Shown here: positions 8,145 to 17,722 of the stretch, one piece after another | Layout of the letters: each line of letters begins with the position of its first letter | How positions within the stretch are numbered: the first letter of the stretch is position 1 | DNA from: DATDPY01 sp964395765 | GTDB taxonomy: Bacteria; Bacteroidota; Bacteroidia; Cytophagales; Cyclobacteriaceae | Direction: 5' to 3' | Assembly (NCBI GenBank): GCA_964395765.1 | Contig: CAYNCU010000014.1 | Span: 1-31,704 of the forward strand | Length of the DNA: 31,704 nucleotides | Notes under the pieces: model-generated | What the model was told of the DNA's origin: nothing | The model's input: only the letters and a program-made list of their open reading frames with translations | Databases searched by the model: none | Position numbers and translations under genes: made by a program

Positions 8145-8175
8145 TAATAATTATTTTAAAAAAAGATGGGTTTAA

Positions 8176-8610
8176 TCAGATCAGGTCTCTTCGGATAATG
8201 AAGGCTTTCTGGGTAAAAAGCAGCGGTAAAAGCGTTAAAATAAGGATAGAGGCGTAAATAACCAGATCTATATAAATTAGAAACATTATGGAGATGCTGG
8301 CCCCGATGGTAAACCAAATCATGATTGATATAAAAACAGCCAGCCAGGCCCATTTTTCCATTTTTCGAAAAGGCGAAAGGGCCACATAAAGTAAAAATAT
8401 TCCATTTCCCGTAGAGAGCAAGCCGAATCCAAAGAATGACCACCATAATTCCTCTCCAGCGGCCTGTTTCGGTATAAGTCCATAGAATAATGCCAGTATA
8501 TTTGAATTAATTGACAGATAGAGGTTGTTAAGCCCCATCACGGTTAACAGAATCCCCGTGAGAATTATCAGAATAGCCAAAAATGACAGCCACCAAACCC
8601 AAAGTTTCAT
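8176..8610 (-). CDS. four-helix integral membrane protein, function unknown
   Basis: A 144-aa protein that I do not recognise. It has four predicted membrane segments: WVWWLSFLAILIILTGILL, LWWSFFGFGLLSTGNGIFLL, WLAVFISIMIWFTIGASISI and IDLVIYASILILTLLPLLF. It ends in a short basic tail, FIIRRDLI. The segment SPFRKMEKW between helices 2 and 3 is a basic loop. The ATG at 8610 gives a complete first helix. It lies upstream of yceI on the same strand, but the 26-bp palindrome falls in the 111-bp gap, so yceI probably has its own promoter. No catalytic motif is visible. Confidence 0.75.
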   Translation of the reverse strand: MKLWVWWLSFLAILIILTGILLTVMGLNNLYLSINSNILALFYGLIPKQAAGEELWWSFFGFGLLSTGNGIFLLYVALSPFRKMEKWAWLAVFISIMIWFTIGASISIMFLIYIDLVIYASILILTLLPLLFTQKAFIIRRDLI

Positions 8611-8740
8611 GATGCCTTGTATTTATCTATGAAAAATATATAAAAGAATTCAATAACGAGCTATAATACCATATTTTATGCGGCCCTTATATTTTATTCG
8701 TAATTGCCCAGGAAAGGTTTATAATTTTTGAGATCCGATG

Positions 8741-8748
8741 CAAATATA
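8741..8748 (-). promoter_or_regulatory. candidate -7 promoter element upstream of the four-helix membrane protein
   Basis: The minus strand reads TATATTTG followed by GC, an exact TAnnTTTG match. It would give a leader of about 120 nt to the ATG at 8610. No clear -33 TTTG is seen, so support is partial. Confidence 0.35.
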
Positions 8749-8792
8749 TTCCTATCGACCGCATAAATGGCTCACCCGAATTGCGGTATAAA

Positions 8793-11700
8793 TCATTCCT
8801 TTATTATTTTACCCGTAACTGTTTTATGGCCCGGGAATTTAACTTTTAGAAAGTACAGGCCGGGATATAATTTTTCCAATGGAAGGTGGTAAAAAATGTC
8901 ATTCGAATTTTTAAATAGTTTATTATAGGATATACGGTTACCTGTTGAGTTAACCAGATCGATCTCGATGGGCCCGGAATAATTATTTTGAATCTGTATG
9001 GTAAGGTCCCTTACGGCGGGAACAGGGTAAAATCTTATACCATACTTTATATCAGGGTCATTGATCTCCGTAATGGTCAACACCTGGCTGCTTGCACCCT
9101 GACAACCGTCCCGGGATGTCACCGTCAGTAAAACGGTAATATCCATAGATGAATTGATGGTAAATTCAGGATTTTGAAGGTTACTTGTCTGCCCGTCACT
9201 CAATTCCCAGTTCCAGCTTACAGCGTTGGTACTCTTATCGGTAAGCAACAATTCGGAGGGAGTATCCTTTAATATTCCCTGAATGTTTGAAACAAAATCA
9301 GCTACGGGTGATGCATATTTTACAACTGACACTGGATTAGAAGATGCAACGCAATGCCATTGGTTATCGGTAATATCAACAGAATAGTCTCCGGCCTCGG
9401 TGACCGTGATACTCCGGCTGACCTGACCTCCCGGATTCCAAAGGTATTCATCAGCTTCATTGGCAATCAAAGTAACCGAATCGCCTTCGCACAAAGCGGT
9501 GGATCCGGATATGGTAATTCCAGGATTTGCCTTTACAATAACATAAACCGTTTGCCTTACACTTTCCAGGGAACTGCCGGCATTGGAAACATAAAATGCC
9601 GTATCAGCAATTAAGTTTTTAACGACCAGGCTGTCGCCGGAATAAACCGGGTTTCCGCCTGTTTTATCTGTATACCAATTGAATTTTGATGTATCGGATG
9701 CCGTCAGAATTGCATCGGAATTCCAGCAAATCGTATCATTGGGAATTTGAGGTTCGGAGATTTTAAAAACATAATTGTACATGGTATCAGCTGCCGCTGC
9801 CGAAGCCAGCAACTGGGATAACGATTTAGCCCCGTGTATGGCAAAGGCTACGGTAACGGAATCATCGGGGTTAATAAGGTAAGGGCCGCTTGCCACGGTA
9901 TGGCTCACATCGGCTCCACTATCCAGTTCAAAGCCGGCTTTTATTTTTTTAAGTCCGCCGGACATAGACTCAAATTTTTCCTGGTCCGTGAATCCGTCAT
10001 ATACCCCCCATGTATTTCCAGAGAGGGAATTATCATTCTCGATGGCGTAATAATTGGGATTTCCCGAAAGAACCTGTATTCCGCCGTAGTAAGTATTACC
10101 GGCATCCAGATTGTAAACATATCCTATCTGATACAGGCTGTCCCAGTCCGCACGGTCTTTTGCCCCCATATCACTCACATCCCAGTCGGCATATAATCCG
10201 GCATAAAAATTCTGCAACGGCGTACTTCCCCTGTTCGTAATAACATAACGCATGATAAAATAATTGTTGTTGGGATCTCCCTTCCAGACCAAGGACCGGT
10301 ACTCTACCAGGACATCCGATTTGGAATCTCCTGCATTATTATCATTGAAACTTCCCGTAATTTCCGTTTGGGAAAGGGTACCCGGCGTAATTTCCTTGAT
10401 TTTCTGTTCGGAAACAAAATCCTCATCATAACCACTATTGATGGAACGTACACAGTCGGATAGTTTATCTTTCGATGTACCCAGCATAAGTCCCATTTCA
10501 AAAAGTATATTTTTGCCGTCGATCCCGAGTCCGAGTCCTTCCTGTTGGTTAGTATCCTGGTAGCCCAGCCGGCCGTTACTGGCCACACTGGATGAAATAT
10601 TATTTTCCTGTACATTGATATATCCGGGATTCAATAATAGAGAAGCGTACTGGTAATCATAATAACTGCCGTCGGTAAATTCAAACAGCAAGTCAATACT
10701 TGAATTTTCAGGAATATCATTCTGAAGACTTACCGTGAATGGGGTTGTGTTGTTCGTCACCGATTGATTGGTATTGATTATTCCTAATACGCTTGTATTT
10801 CCCGTCACCGTCAAAAGCGGTGATTCCGAAGTAAGAGTAACGGATAATCCCCCTGTTGATGGCCACAGATAATTTTTAAATTCGCAAACGAGTGTGGCAT
10901 TTTCGCCGGGTTGAGGGGGTTTACCCTGATCATTCTGCAATTGAAAATCCATTAACCGCATGCCCGGCGGTTGATCGGTCAGTGCTTTTTTTATGTCGAG
11001 AAGGCCGACGCCCAGTTTATGCTGTAAACCCGGCGTCGTAATGACAGAATAGATCGTATCATCGGCTGTTACTCTCAGCAATTCACCGATTTGTTCCCCG
11101 TTAAAATCAGGGTAGATCGATTTTACCAGGGCAGCAGCGCCCGCGACCATGGGTGAAGAAAAGGACGTTCCCGATCCTGTTTGATAAGCATTGTTATATT
11201 CAGCCAACCATATATTGGTTCCGGGAGCAACGATATCTACATTGATCCCAAAATTGGAATACTGGGAACGCTGGTAGTTACTTTCTACTGAACCGACGGA
11301 AATAACATTCCGGTAGGAAGCGGGATATTCATCCAGGGAGGATCCCTCATTTCCGGCCGAGGCAACTACCATAACTCCAAGATCCTGTGTCACGACGTCG
11401 ATATAGTCCTGGTAGATCTGACTTGCATAGGGTCCTCCCCATGAGCAGTTGATGATAGCAGCCCCCATCATTGCGCAATAGAGTACACCCAGAAAAGGTG
11501 TCACCGCATAGGAAGTAGCGGTATCCGGCTGGTCATCGGCATAATGTTTGGTAAATAGCAACTTACAATTTTGTGCGATCCCGGCAATGCCGATGCCGTT
11601 ATTGGTGACAGCCCCGATAATTCCACCGACACCGGTACCATGGGAAAAATCACCACCTTTTGGAATGGAAGGATCGTTATCTTCGTCGTTAGGGTTACTC

Positions 11701-12425
11701 GAGGAAGCCCCGGCAAAATCCCAGCCCCTCCAATCGTCAACATAACCATTATTGTCATTATCAATCCCGTCAACGGGATCGTTCTTATTGATAAAAAGGT
11801 TTCCGGCGATGTCCGGATGATCGATGTCCACGCCTGTATCCGGTATCCCGATCACGATTGTTGAATCGCCGGTGGTCACATCCCAGGCTTCGAAGGCATG
11901 GATCATATTCAGGTAATATTGATTGTTAAGAAGCGGGTCGTTCGGGGTCGAATAATTATGATACGCATATACCGGTTCCGCTATGGCGACCATCCCGGAA
12001 TTATATAAAATATTGATCGCCTCTTCAACCGAAAAGGAAGGGTCAAAATAAATCATCTGGTAAAGACTCAGATCATGGCTGAAAGGTTTATTTCGCCGGG
12101 CCCTGGCCTTTTGCAGCATACTTTCGGGAACAACAGACCTTACTTTTTTTATTCCCAGCGGTTTCAGGCTTTCCATGTAATGGGTGTCATAGCGAAGCGC
12201 CCCGGAAAAGGCGAGTTTATATTCTGGTTTCATTTCAACCTGGACTATTCCATGGTAGTAGTCCGCGCTTTTTACTGAAGGGGGCATGCTGAAAAAATGA
12301 TATTTCAGAACCGGCGCTACCTGGGCCCCTGCAGGCAAAGTTATTCCGAGACCTGCCACCAGAAAGAACCATGACGCCAGGTTGAACTTATTCCTCCGTA
12401 ACAAGTCAAAAATTTTCAAAGGCAC
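8793..12425 (-). CDS. secreted subtilisin-like serine protease with T9SS sorting domain
   Basis: A 1210-aa multidomain S8 peptidase. The signal peptide ends near AGAQ (about residue 35). The catalytic triad is intact: Asp196 in DTGVD, His262 in SHGTG and Ser421 in GTSFSSP, with oxyanion Asn359 in AGNEG. An acidic Ca-binding-like stretch (DNDNNGYVDD) lies between Asp and His. After the protease come beta-rich regions, two Ig-like domains that include CWNSDAILTAS and ALCEGDSVTLIA, and a PKD-like domain (SWNWELSDGQTSN). The last 80 or so residues (FYPVPAVRDLTIQI to GLYFLKV) are a type IX C-terminal sorting signal, so the product should be exported across the outer membrane and cleaved or anchored. 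The start is GTG at 12425; no ATG precedes the signal peptide. Likely a scavenging protease. Confidence 0.95.
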   Translation of the reverse strand: MPLKIFDLLRRNKFNLASWFFLVAGLGITLPAGAQVAPVLKYHFFSMPPSVKSADYYHGIVQVEMKPEYKLAFSGALRYDTHYMESLKPLGIKKVRSVVPESMLQKARARRNKPFSHDLSLYQMIYFDPSFSVEEAINILYNSGMVAIAEPVYAYHNYSTPNDPLLNNQYYLNMIHAFEAWDVTTGDSTIVIGIPDTGVDIDHPDIAGNLFINKNDPVDGIDNDNNGYVDDWRGWDFAGASSSNPNDEDNDPSIPKGGDFSHGTGVGGIIGAVTNNGIGIAGIAQNCKLLFTKHYADDQPDTATSYAVTPFLGVLYCAMMGAAIINCSWGGPYASQIYQDYIDVVTQDLGVMVVASAGNEGSSLDEYPASYRNVISVGSVESNYQRSQYSNFGINVDIVAPGTNIWLAEYNNAYQTGSGTSFSSPMVAGAAALVKSIYPDFNGEQIGELLRVTADDTIYSVITTPGLQHKLGVGLLDIKKALTDQPPGMRLMDFQLQNDQGKPPQPGENATLVCEFKNYLWPSTGGLSVTLTSESPLLTVTGNTSVLGIINTNQSVTNNTTPFTVSLQNDIPENSSIDLLFEFTDGSYYDYQYASLLLNPGYINVQENNISSSVASNGRLGYQDTNQQEGLGLGIDGKNILFEMGLMLGTSKDKLSDCVRSINSGYDEDFVSEQKIKEITPGTLSQTEITGSFNDNNAGDSKSDVLVEYRSLVWKGDPNNNYFIMRYVITNRGSTPLQNFYAGLYADWDVSDMGAKDRADWDSLYQIGYVYNLDAGNTYYGGIQVLSGNPNYYAIENDNSLSGNTWGVYDGFTDQEKFESMSGGLKKIKAGFELDSGADVSHTVASGPYLINPDDSVTVAFAIHGAKSLSQLLASAAAADTMYNYVFKISEPQIPNDTICWNSDAILTASDTSKFNWYTDKTGGNPVYSGDSLVVKNLIADTAFYVSNAGSSLESVRQTVYVIVKANPGITISGSTALCEGDSVTLIANEADEYLWNPGGQVSRSITVTEAGDYSVDITDNQWHCVASSNPVSVVKYASPVADFVSNIQGILKDTPSELLLTDKSTNAVSWNWELSDGQTSNLQNPEFTINSSMDITVLLTVTSRDGCQGASSQVLTITEINDPDIKYGIRFYPVPAVRDLTIQIQNNYSGPIEIDLVNSTGNRISYNKLFKNSNDIFYHLPLEKLYPGLYFLKVKFPGHKTVTGKIIKE

Positions 12426-12503
12426 GAATAATTAATGACTATTAATATAACTTCAAAAAAATAAAGTATGAAATAATTTCAATCGATTGGTATAAACAGA
12501 CGA

Positions 12504-13532
12504 TTAATGAATGTTCAGAATTTTTGCCCCGCGGATCCTTCCCGCTTTCATATCTATAAGTGCACGGTTGGCGTCTTTGAAATCATAATCCTGGGTTTCG
12601 GGAACAATACCTGCCTTAACGGCAATATCCAGGAAGTTATTGACATCGTTACGGGCGACATTGGCAACACTTTTAATTTCCTTTTCCATCCATAAATGAT
12701 CCTGATAGCGGATATTCCGGAGCAATTCCTGGTCGACCTTTTCCTTCCTTATTGCATTGATCACCAACCGGCCTCCGGGGGCAAGGCATTCGAGAGATTT
12801 TACGATCGGCTTCCAGACCGGTGTGGTATCGATGATCGCATTCAAAAGGACGGGCGGTGTTTCATTGTAATCACCTGACCATGAAGCGCCGAGTTCCCTG
12901 GCGAAATCTTTTTCTTTTTTACTCCTGGCAAAAACATAGACTTTGGAATCGGGAAATAAATACTTCGTCAATTTCATCACCAGGTGCGCCGATGCCCCGA
13001 AACCGGAAAGGCCCAGGGTCATGCCGTTTTTTATTCCTGAAAGATTTACCGATCGGAAGCCGATGGCTCCGGCACAAAAAAGAGGTGCCGCTTTTTTATC
13101 TTCCATCGATGCCGGGATACGATAACAATAATTTTCATCGGCAATCATATATTCGGCATAACCTCCGGGATGATCTCTTCCCGTAGCCCGGAAATCCGCG
13201 CAAAGATTTTCAAGCCCGTTTTGACAATATTCGCATTTGCCACAGGATGAATATATCCAGGCCACCCCGACACGGTCATCCACGGTCCACTGTTTTACTC
13301 CGACTCCTGTTTTCTTTACGATGCCGACCACCTGGTGCCCGGGGATCATGGGCAGCACAGGAGGAGGTGTGCGTCCTTCAATCTCGTCGAGCTCGGTATG
13401 GCACACCCCGCAAACAGATATTTTAATAAGGATCTCCCCTTGACCGGGTTCGGGGGTTTCAACTTCCGTTAATTCCAGGGGTGGGTCGGTTTCACTCACT
13501 TCCGTTATTTTATTTATCAACCAGGCTCTCAT
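12504..13532 (-). CDS. zinc-dependent alcohol dehydrogenase
   Basis: A 342-aa medium-chain dehydrogenase/reductase that should oxidise alcohols or reduce aldehydes with NAD(P). Catalytic zinc ligands are Cys44 (in CGVCHTE), His66 (GHQVVG) and Cys153 (LFCAGAIG). Structural zinc ligands are Cys97, Cys100, Cys103 and Cys111 in CGKCEYCQNGLENLC. The Rossmann loop is LGLSGFGASAH. The architecture is that of the AdhP-like bacterial subgroup. The ATG at 13532 follows AAAGGAT, a reasonable ribosome binding site. The aldo/keto reductase lies 100 bp upstream on the same strand with a heptamer repeat between them, so co-transcription is possible but unproven. Confidence 0.93.
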   Translation of the reverse strand: MRAWLINKITEVSETDPPLELTEVETPEPGQGEILIKISVCGVCHTELDEIEGRTPPPVLPMIPGHQVVGIVKKTGVGVKQWTVDDRVGVAWIYSSCGKCEYCQNGLENLCADFRATGRDHPGGYAEYMIADENYCYRIPASMEDKKAAPLFCAGAIGFRSVNLSGIKNGMTLGLSGFGASAHLVMKLTKYLFPDSKVYVFARSKKEKDFARELGASWSGDYNETPPVLLNAIIDTTPVWKPIVKSLECLAPGGRLVINAIRKEKVDQELLRNIRYQDHLWMEKEIKSVANVARNDVNNFLDIAVKAGIVPETQDYDFKDANRALIDMKAGRIRGAKILNIH

Positions 13533-13593
13533 ATCCTTTATCTATCCACCAGTAGGTCAATCAATAATCGATAATTACTTTTTAATAGGATTT

Positions 13594-13614
13594 AAGCTCG
13601 AAGCTCGAAGCTCG
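13594..13614. repeat. short tandem heptamer repeat (AAGCTCG x3)
   Basis: Three perfect copies of AAGCTCG lie in the gap between the aldo/keto reductase and alcohol dehydrogenase genes. Related sequence (ATTCGAAGCTC) occurs near 6862, after the ABC exporter. It reads like a fragment of an intergenic filler repeat rather than a regulatory site. Confidence 0.6.
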
Positions 13615-13632
13615 ATACATAACATACTACAT

Positions 13633-14652
13633 CTAAGCCTGTTTATAATATTCCACTTTCTTTTCTGCGGCAATACCGGTGAGGGAAGAAACTATTTTTT
13701 GCCTTTCGGTTTCCGGCATTTGTACAAAACTTCGGGCGTATTTAATTTTTTCAGTAATGAAGTCTTTATTCTCGGCCCCAGTGATCAGCACACTTACCGG
13801 GAGGCTCCAGACCCAGTTAAAAACATCTGCCGTTTTAAGTTTTCCCGGAACCACAGGATTTTCGGTTTCCCATACTTTATCGTCCAGTTGATGTTTTTCG
13901 GCAAAGAACCGGCCGTCGGCCAGGGTTTTCATGGCCAAAACTCCGTAATTCCGTTTCAGTGCCACGGGAATTACTTCCCTGACAAAGCTTTCATCAAAGG
14001 CGGCATCAACCGGGTTCACCGGCATTTGTACCGTTTCAAGCACGTCATTTTCCTGCAGTCGTTCGAGCATCCGGAGATGAGCTTTCGGATTCTGGTGACC
14101 CGTAAAGCCGATATGTTTTACCTTGCCCGACTTTTTGGCTTCAATAACGACATCCACTACTCCGTTGGTAAACCTTCCATCCACATCTTCCGGGGTTTGG
14201 ACGGAATGTATTTGCCAAAGATCAAGATAATCGGCATTCAGCCGGCGGAGGGAACCTTCCAGGTGTTCCCTGGCCGTTTTACCATCCGTTGAATAGGTCT
14301 TGGTCATCAGGAAAATAAGATCCCTGTATTTCGGAACCAGGTATTTTCCATACCTTTCCTCACTGGTATGCGGGCCGTAGCTTTCGGCAGTATCAAAAAA
14401 GCGGATACCGCCTTCGAGGGCTGCCTCAATGGTTTCCCGCGCATCATTTTCTGTTGTCCAGCCGATATGATAACCTCCCAGACCCAGCATGGTTACATTT
14501 TCCCCTGTTTTCCCAAGTTTACGTTTCGGAAGGATATCCCCCAGGCGATCATGATTTACTCCACCGGAGGCACTCGATGTTTCGATGGGTACCATAATAG
14601 ATGCAGTTAAAAGTGCCAATTGTTTCAGGAACTCACGTCTATAATTTTCCAT
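13633..14652 (-). CDS. aldo/keto reductase with Tat signal
   Basis: A 339-aa NADPH-type aldo/keto reductase. The N-terminus, NYRREFLKQLALLTASIMV, is a twin-arginine signal with the RRxFLK motif, so the folded enzyme is predicted to be exported to the periplasm. The catalytic tetrad is complete: Asp87 and Tyr92 in FFDTAESYG, Lys118 in LMTKTYS and His149 in WQIHSV. The core begins with PKRKLGKTGENVTMLGLGGYHIG. The alcohol dehydrogenase follows 100 bp downstream. The physiological substrate, possibly a sugar or an aldehyde, cannot be read from the sequence. Confidence 0.92.
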   Translation of the reverse strand: MENYRREFLKQLALLTASIMVPIETSSASGGVNHDRLGDILPKRKLGKTGENVTMLGLGGYHIGWTTENDARETIEAALEGGIRFFDTAESYGPHTSEERYGKYLVPKYRDLIFLMTKTYSTDGKTAREHLEGSLRRLNADYLDLWQIHSVQTPEDVDGRFTNGVVDVVIEAKKSGKVKHIGFTGHQNPKAHLRMLERLQENDVLETVQMPVNPVDAAFDESFVREVIPVALKRNYGVLAMKTLADGRFFAEKHQLDDKVWETENPVVPGKLKTADVFNWVWSLPVSVLITGAENKDFITEKIKYARSFVQMPETERQKIVSSLTGIAAEKKVEYYKQA

Positions 14653-14727
14653 AATATAAAAAATTGAATTGAGTAAAATCCTTATGAGAAATTGTATCCT
14701 GAATTTAATAAAGTAAGCTGATAAATA

Positions 14728-16161
14728 TTACCGTTTTATCATGAATATTGTCAGAATGGAAAAAATTTCAAGACGGCCCAGTAACATATCAAGACTGTAA
14801 ACCAGTTTGCCGGGAGCGGGGATGGAACTGAAATTGCCTAGTGAGCTTACATGGCCGAATCCCGGGCCTACGTTGCCGATTGTGGTAATGGCACCTGAAA
14901 AAGCAGTCAGCAGGTCCACATTCATCAACGAAACCAGGGTGGTGGAAATGAATATGATCAGCAGGTACAGGATGATAAAAATTGTCGTATGATTTTCGAC
15001 TTGTTCGGAAAGCACACGGTTGTCGATTTTAGTCAGGAAAATGGCTCTGGGATGAAGAATTGACTTCATTTGTTTACCGATCATTTTAAAAAACACAAAT
15101 ACACGGTCGAACTTCATACCACCGGAAGTTGAACCGACACAGGCACACTGGATGGTAAAATACATAAGGATCATATGGGCAAAATAGGGCCAGTTACCCG
15201 TATCGATGGTAGCGAAACCTGTTGTCGTACCTACCGAAGCCACCTGGAAGGAGGCATATCGTAATGCCCACGGGAAGGAACCGTAGCCGTCGAAATATAA
15301 TTTGGCAGCGACTACCAGGGTGCCGACGACCATGAACAATACATAAAAGCGGACAATGCTGGATTTGAAGATATTGAATTTTTTAAAAGTAACGGTATCG
15401 AATAGCAGGCCGAAGTGCATGCCGGAGATGACCATAAAGATGATGATGATGATTTCAATCGCCAGGTTATGGTAATAGGCAATGCTGTTATTTTTTGTTG
15501 AAAAGCCGCCGGTCGCGATGGTTGAAAACGTGTGATTGATGGCGTCGAACAGTGACATGCCGGCAACGGTGAGCAGGATGGTTTCAAGAACCGTTAATCC
15601 GATATAGACAACAGCCAGTATCTGTATCGTTTGCTTGGCCCTGTATTTAAAGTTGTTTTTTGCCAGTTCCGACATTTCCGTATTGAAGAGTACAAGCCGG
15701 GTATTCACCGATTCCGGAAGGATAAGCAGGGAGAAAAGAATAATTCCGATCCCTCCGATAAAATGGGTGGAAGAACGCCAGAATAATAATCCCATCGGCA
15801 GGGCCTCTACATTGGTAAGTATGCTTGACCCTGTGGTAGTATATCCGGAAACGCTTTCAAACCAGGCATTGACGGGGGTGAATTCCCCGCCCCACATGAT
15901 GTAGGGAAGCGCGCCGATCAGGCATGTGATCGTCCAGCCGAATACCACAATGGTTAATCCTTCCCGGCTGTTGATATCTGAAACCGGAGGCACAAAGATC
16001 AATGGAAAAATCCCGAAAAGAATACAAATAAATAAGCTGTAAAGCAGGGGAACAATGGAGCTTTCGTGATGGAAGAGGGAAATTAAAAGAGCAATGAAAA
16101 GGAAAATGGCATTAAAAAGAAGAATGGTACCGATATACCGGATGATGATAAATAACCTCAT
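14728..16161 (-). CDS. trkH: TrkH-family potassium uptake channel subunit
   Basis: A 477-aa multi-spanning membrane protein of the Trk/Ktr K+ uptake superfamily. The four selectivity-filter loops are visible: YTTTGS (Gly111), IATGGF (Gly218-219), GTTTGF (Gly315) and TIGNVG (Gly429). The intramembrane gate loop GSTSGGMKFDR is at 343-353. Length and topology fit the family. No trkA (NAD-binding gating subunit) is seen in this window. The ATG at 16161 overlaps the stop codon of the upstream HAMP-domain gene by one base (TAATG), so the two are translationally coupled. Confidence 0.94.
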   Translation of the reverse strand: MRLFIIIRYIGTILLFNAIFLFIALLISLFHHESSIVPLLYSLFICILFGIFPLIFVPPVSDINSREGLTIVVFGWTITCLIGALPYIMWGGEFTPVNAWFESVSGYTTTGSSILTNVEALPMGLLFWRSSTHFIGGIGIILFSLLILPESVNTRLVLFNTEMSELAKNNFKYRAKQTIQILAVVYIGLTVLETILLTVAGMSLFDAINHTFSTIATGGFSTKNNSIAYYHNLAIEIIIIIFMVISGMHFGLLFDTVTFKKFNIFKSSIVRFYVLFMVVGTLVVAAKLYFDGYGSFPWALRYASFQVASVGTTTGFATIDTGNWPYFAHMILMYFTIQCACVGSTSGGMKFDRVFVFFKMIGKQMKSILHPRAIFLTKIDNRVLSEQVENHTTIFIILYLLIIFISTTLVSLMNVDLLTAFSGAITTIGNVGPGFGHVSSLGNFSSIPAPGKLVYSLDMLLGRLEIFSILTIFMIKR

Positions 16162-16919
16162 TATTTTCTTTTTAACCGGTAAACAAGATCCTGAATGGCT
16201 TCCTCCAGCTGTTTCAGTTCGTCATGTGTGATTATATCTGCATTGATAGGTCCGTTAGAAATTTTATAATTCTCGACTTTTTGGGTGAGGACAATGATAG
16301 GCCGAACGAAAAACTTGTTGATCAAGTAAGTAAAAATTACCGTCATGATCAAAGAAGAAAGAATGGCAACGATACCGGGCATAATGGCCCTTTTGGATTT
16401 ATCCTTTAACCTTGAAGTTTCCAGGTAAATAATATCCTGGTTATGGACCATGACAGATTTTATGGCTGATTTTACGTCCACGAAAACGGGGTATATCGTA
16501 TTGGAATACCAGGTCATCTTTGGACCCTGGATCGAATCCAGTCCATTCCCCGAGAAAAAGGATTTATAGCTCTCATAATCAGTCTTTATCCGGTTAAGTA
16601 AAATGCGGTCGGTATCGGTATAAATATGCTTTATCGCATCATTATAAGCGAGGTGAAAGGAACTATCTCCCTGGGATACCAGTCCTAAGCCGGATTCCTG
16701 ATTACCACTGAGATAAAGCAATATCCCGCTATCCTCCCTTTCAAGCGCTTCCAGCATGGAAGTGGCCGATTGCATCATTTTATAATTATTGTCCAGAATG
16801 GCATTGACGGTCCTTGAAAGGCTTACAAATTCAAAAATGGTTATGCTCCCGGCAACAAATAACATAAAGGCCAGGACTAAAAAACCGAAAAAAATCTTCC
16901 ACTTGATGCTTTTAAACAT
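16161..16919 (-). CDS. membrane sensor protein with HAMP domain and no output domain
   Basis: A 252-aa protein with the architecture of the sensor half of a histidine kinase or chemoreceptor. It has a first membrane helix (8-32), an extracytoplasmic helical domain (33-178) with the acidic segment LEREDSGILLYLSGNQESG, a second helix (180-204), and a HAMP-like linker (205-252: RPIIVLTQKVENYK to DELKQLEEAIQDL). It then stops with LKRK; there is no HisKA, ATPase, cyclase or MCP signalling domain. The stop codon shares a base with the trkH start. This suggests it senses something outside the cell and acts directly on TrkH or another partner, or that it is a kinase remnant kept for coupling. Function is not established. 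Confidence 0.85.
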   Translation of the reverse strand: MFKSIKWKIFFGFLVLAFMLFVAGSITIFEFVSLSRTVNAILDNNYKMMQSATSMLEALEREDSGILLYLSGNQESGLGLVSQGDSSFHLAYNDAIKHIYTDTDRILLNRIKTDYESYKSFFSGNGLDSIQGPKMTWYSNTIYPVFVDVKSAIKSVMVHNQDIIYLETSRLKDKSKRAIMPGIVAILSSLIMTVIFTYLINKFFVRPIIVLTQKVENYKISNGPINADIITHDELKQLEEAIQDLVYRLKRK

Positions 16920-17152
16920 AGGGTCCCTTGTTTCGGAACGAAATTATAAATATTTTAACTCAGATGCATTTAATGATTGTCACAAATTGAAGGTACTTGT
17001 TTCACGTATTCACGTATATATACCCAAGGATACGGAAGGTCAATAAAATAAATTACCGTTCAGGGAATAATTAAATATACGGAAATAATTAACTTAATGG
17101 AAACATCATGGTTATTCCGTAAATTTTTAACTGTTTAAAATTTTTTAAGGAA

Positions 17153-17458
17153 ATGAGTGAAATAAAACCCAGGATAATATTCTCCTTTGAAAATGGAGAT
17201 GATCCCATCGTTACGACCGACATTAATATTATAAAAACAATGCGAATAAAACATGATGCCAAGTACCGGTATATCCATGAAATTACGATCGGCACTATCA
17301 TTACCCTGCCCAATTTTAACAAAGCGGAAGTTACCCATATCCGGACGAATTACTATGATATGGAATATAAAAACGAGGGTATAAATCCTCATGGGCATGG
17401 GGAGAAGCATCCGTTTAATTTTGAAGTGATCTATAGATTAAAGTTGTTGGTTTCATAA
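17153..17458 (+). CDS. hypothetical protein (101 aa)
   Basis: I do not recognise this gene. It encodes a soluble 101-residue protein starting MSEIKPRIIFSFENGDDP, with alternating hydrophobic patterns and a His/Gly-rich segment (NPHGHGEKHPFNFEVIYRL) near the end. There is no signal peptide or membrane segment. The ATG at 17153 follows TTAAGGAA, an AAGGA ribosome binding site but very close to the start. Two competing frames on the opposite strand look like antisense shadows. It stands between the HAMP/trkH operon, which it diverges from, and the small membrane-protein genes. Confidence 0.6.
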   Translation: MSEIKPRIIFSFENGDDPIVTTDINIIKTMRIKHDAKYRYIHEITIGTIITLPNFNKAEVTHIRTNYYDMEYKNEGINPHGHGEKHPFNFEVIYRLKLLVS

Positions 17459-17623
17459 AGCCCTCAGGTTTCGTAGAATTAATGCCGGTTGGAAAGCCGG
17501 ATTTTAGGATGTCATCCCGTGATTAAAATTGGCAAGGTTACTTAAAAAGGATCCTGGAATTTACTTTTTAAACCGAAAGATCATAGACCTTATTCAATAC
17601 TGGTCCTCATTTATAATAAGGAG

Positions 17624-17719
17624 GTGCTTACGTTTGTTTTACTGCTTGTCGTTGATTTTGTCTTATCATTTCTTGTATATTTTATCATTGCATGGATCTT
17701 TAAATCGCCCATCCATTAA
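17624..17719 (+). CDS. possible 31-aa single-helix membrane peptide, or 5' part of a split gene
   Basis: A GTG at 17624 opens a frame VLTFVLLLVVDFVLSFLVYF followed by IIAWIFKSPIH and a TAA. It is a single membrane helix. AAGGAG lies directly before the GTG, too close for normal spacing, and the frame is open upstream to 17546 without a better start. The next gene continues in exactly the same frame one codon after this TAA, so the pair may be a single gene interrupted by a stop. Low confidence as an independent gene. Confidence 0.35.
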   Translation: MLTFVLLLVVDFVLSFLVYFIIAWIFKSPIH

Positions 17720-17722
17720 ATT

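Noticed and set aside
9354..12278. Several plus-strand frames inside the subtilase gene
   Set aside because: All are antisense to a continuous, domain-rich protease frame and lack signals of their own.
13699..14292. 197-codon plus-strand frame opposite the aldo/keto reductase
   Set aside because: The catalytic tetrad and Tat signal are on the minus strand; the plus frame is an antisense shadow despite its length.
17089..17410. Two minus-strand frames opposite the 101-aa gene
   Set aside because: The plus frame has an AAGGA element before its ATG and a more protein-like composition; the two minus frames conflict with each other.
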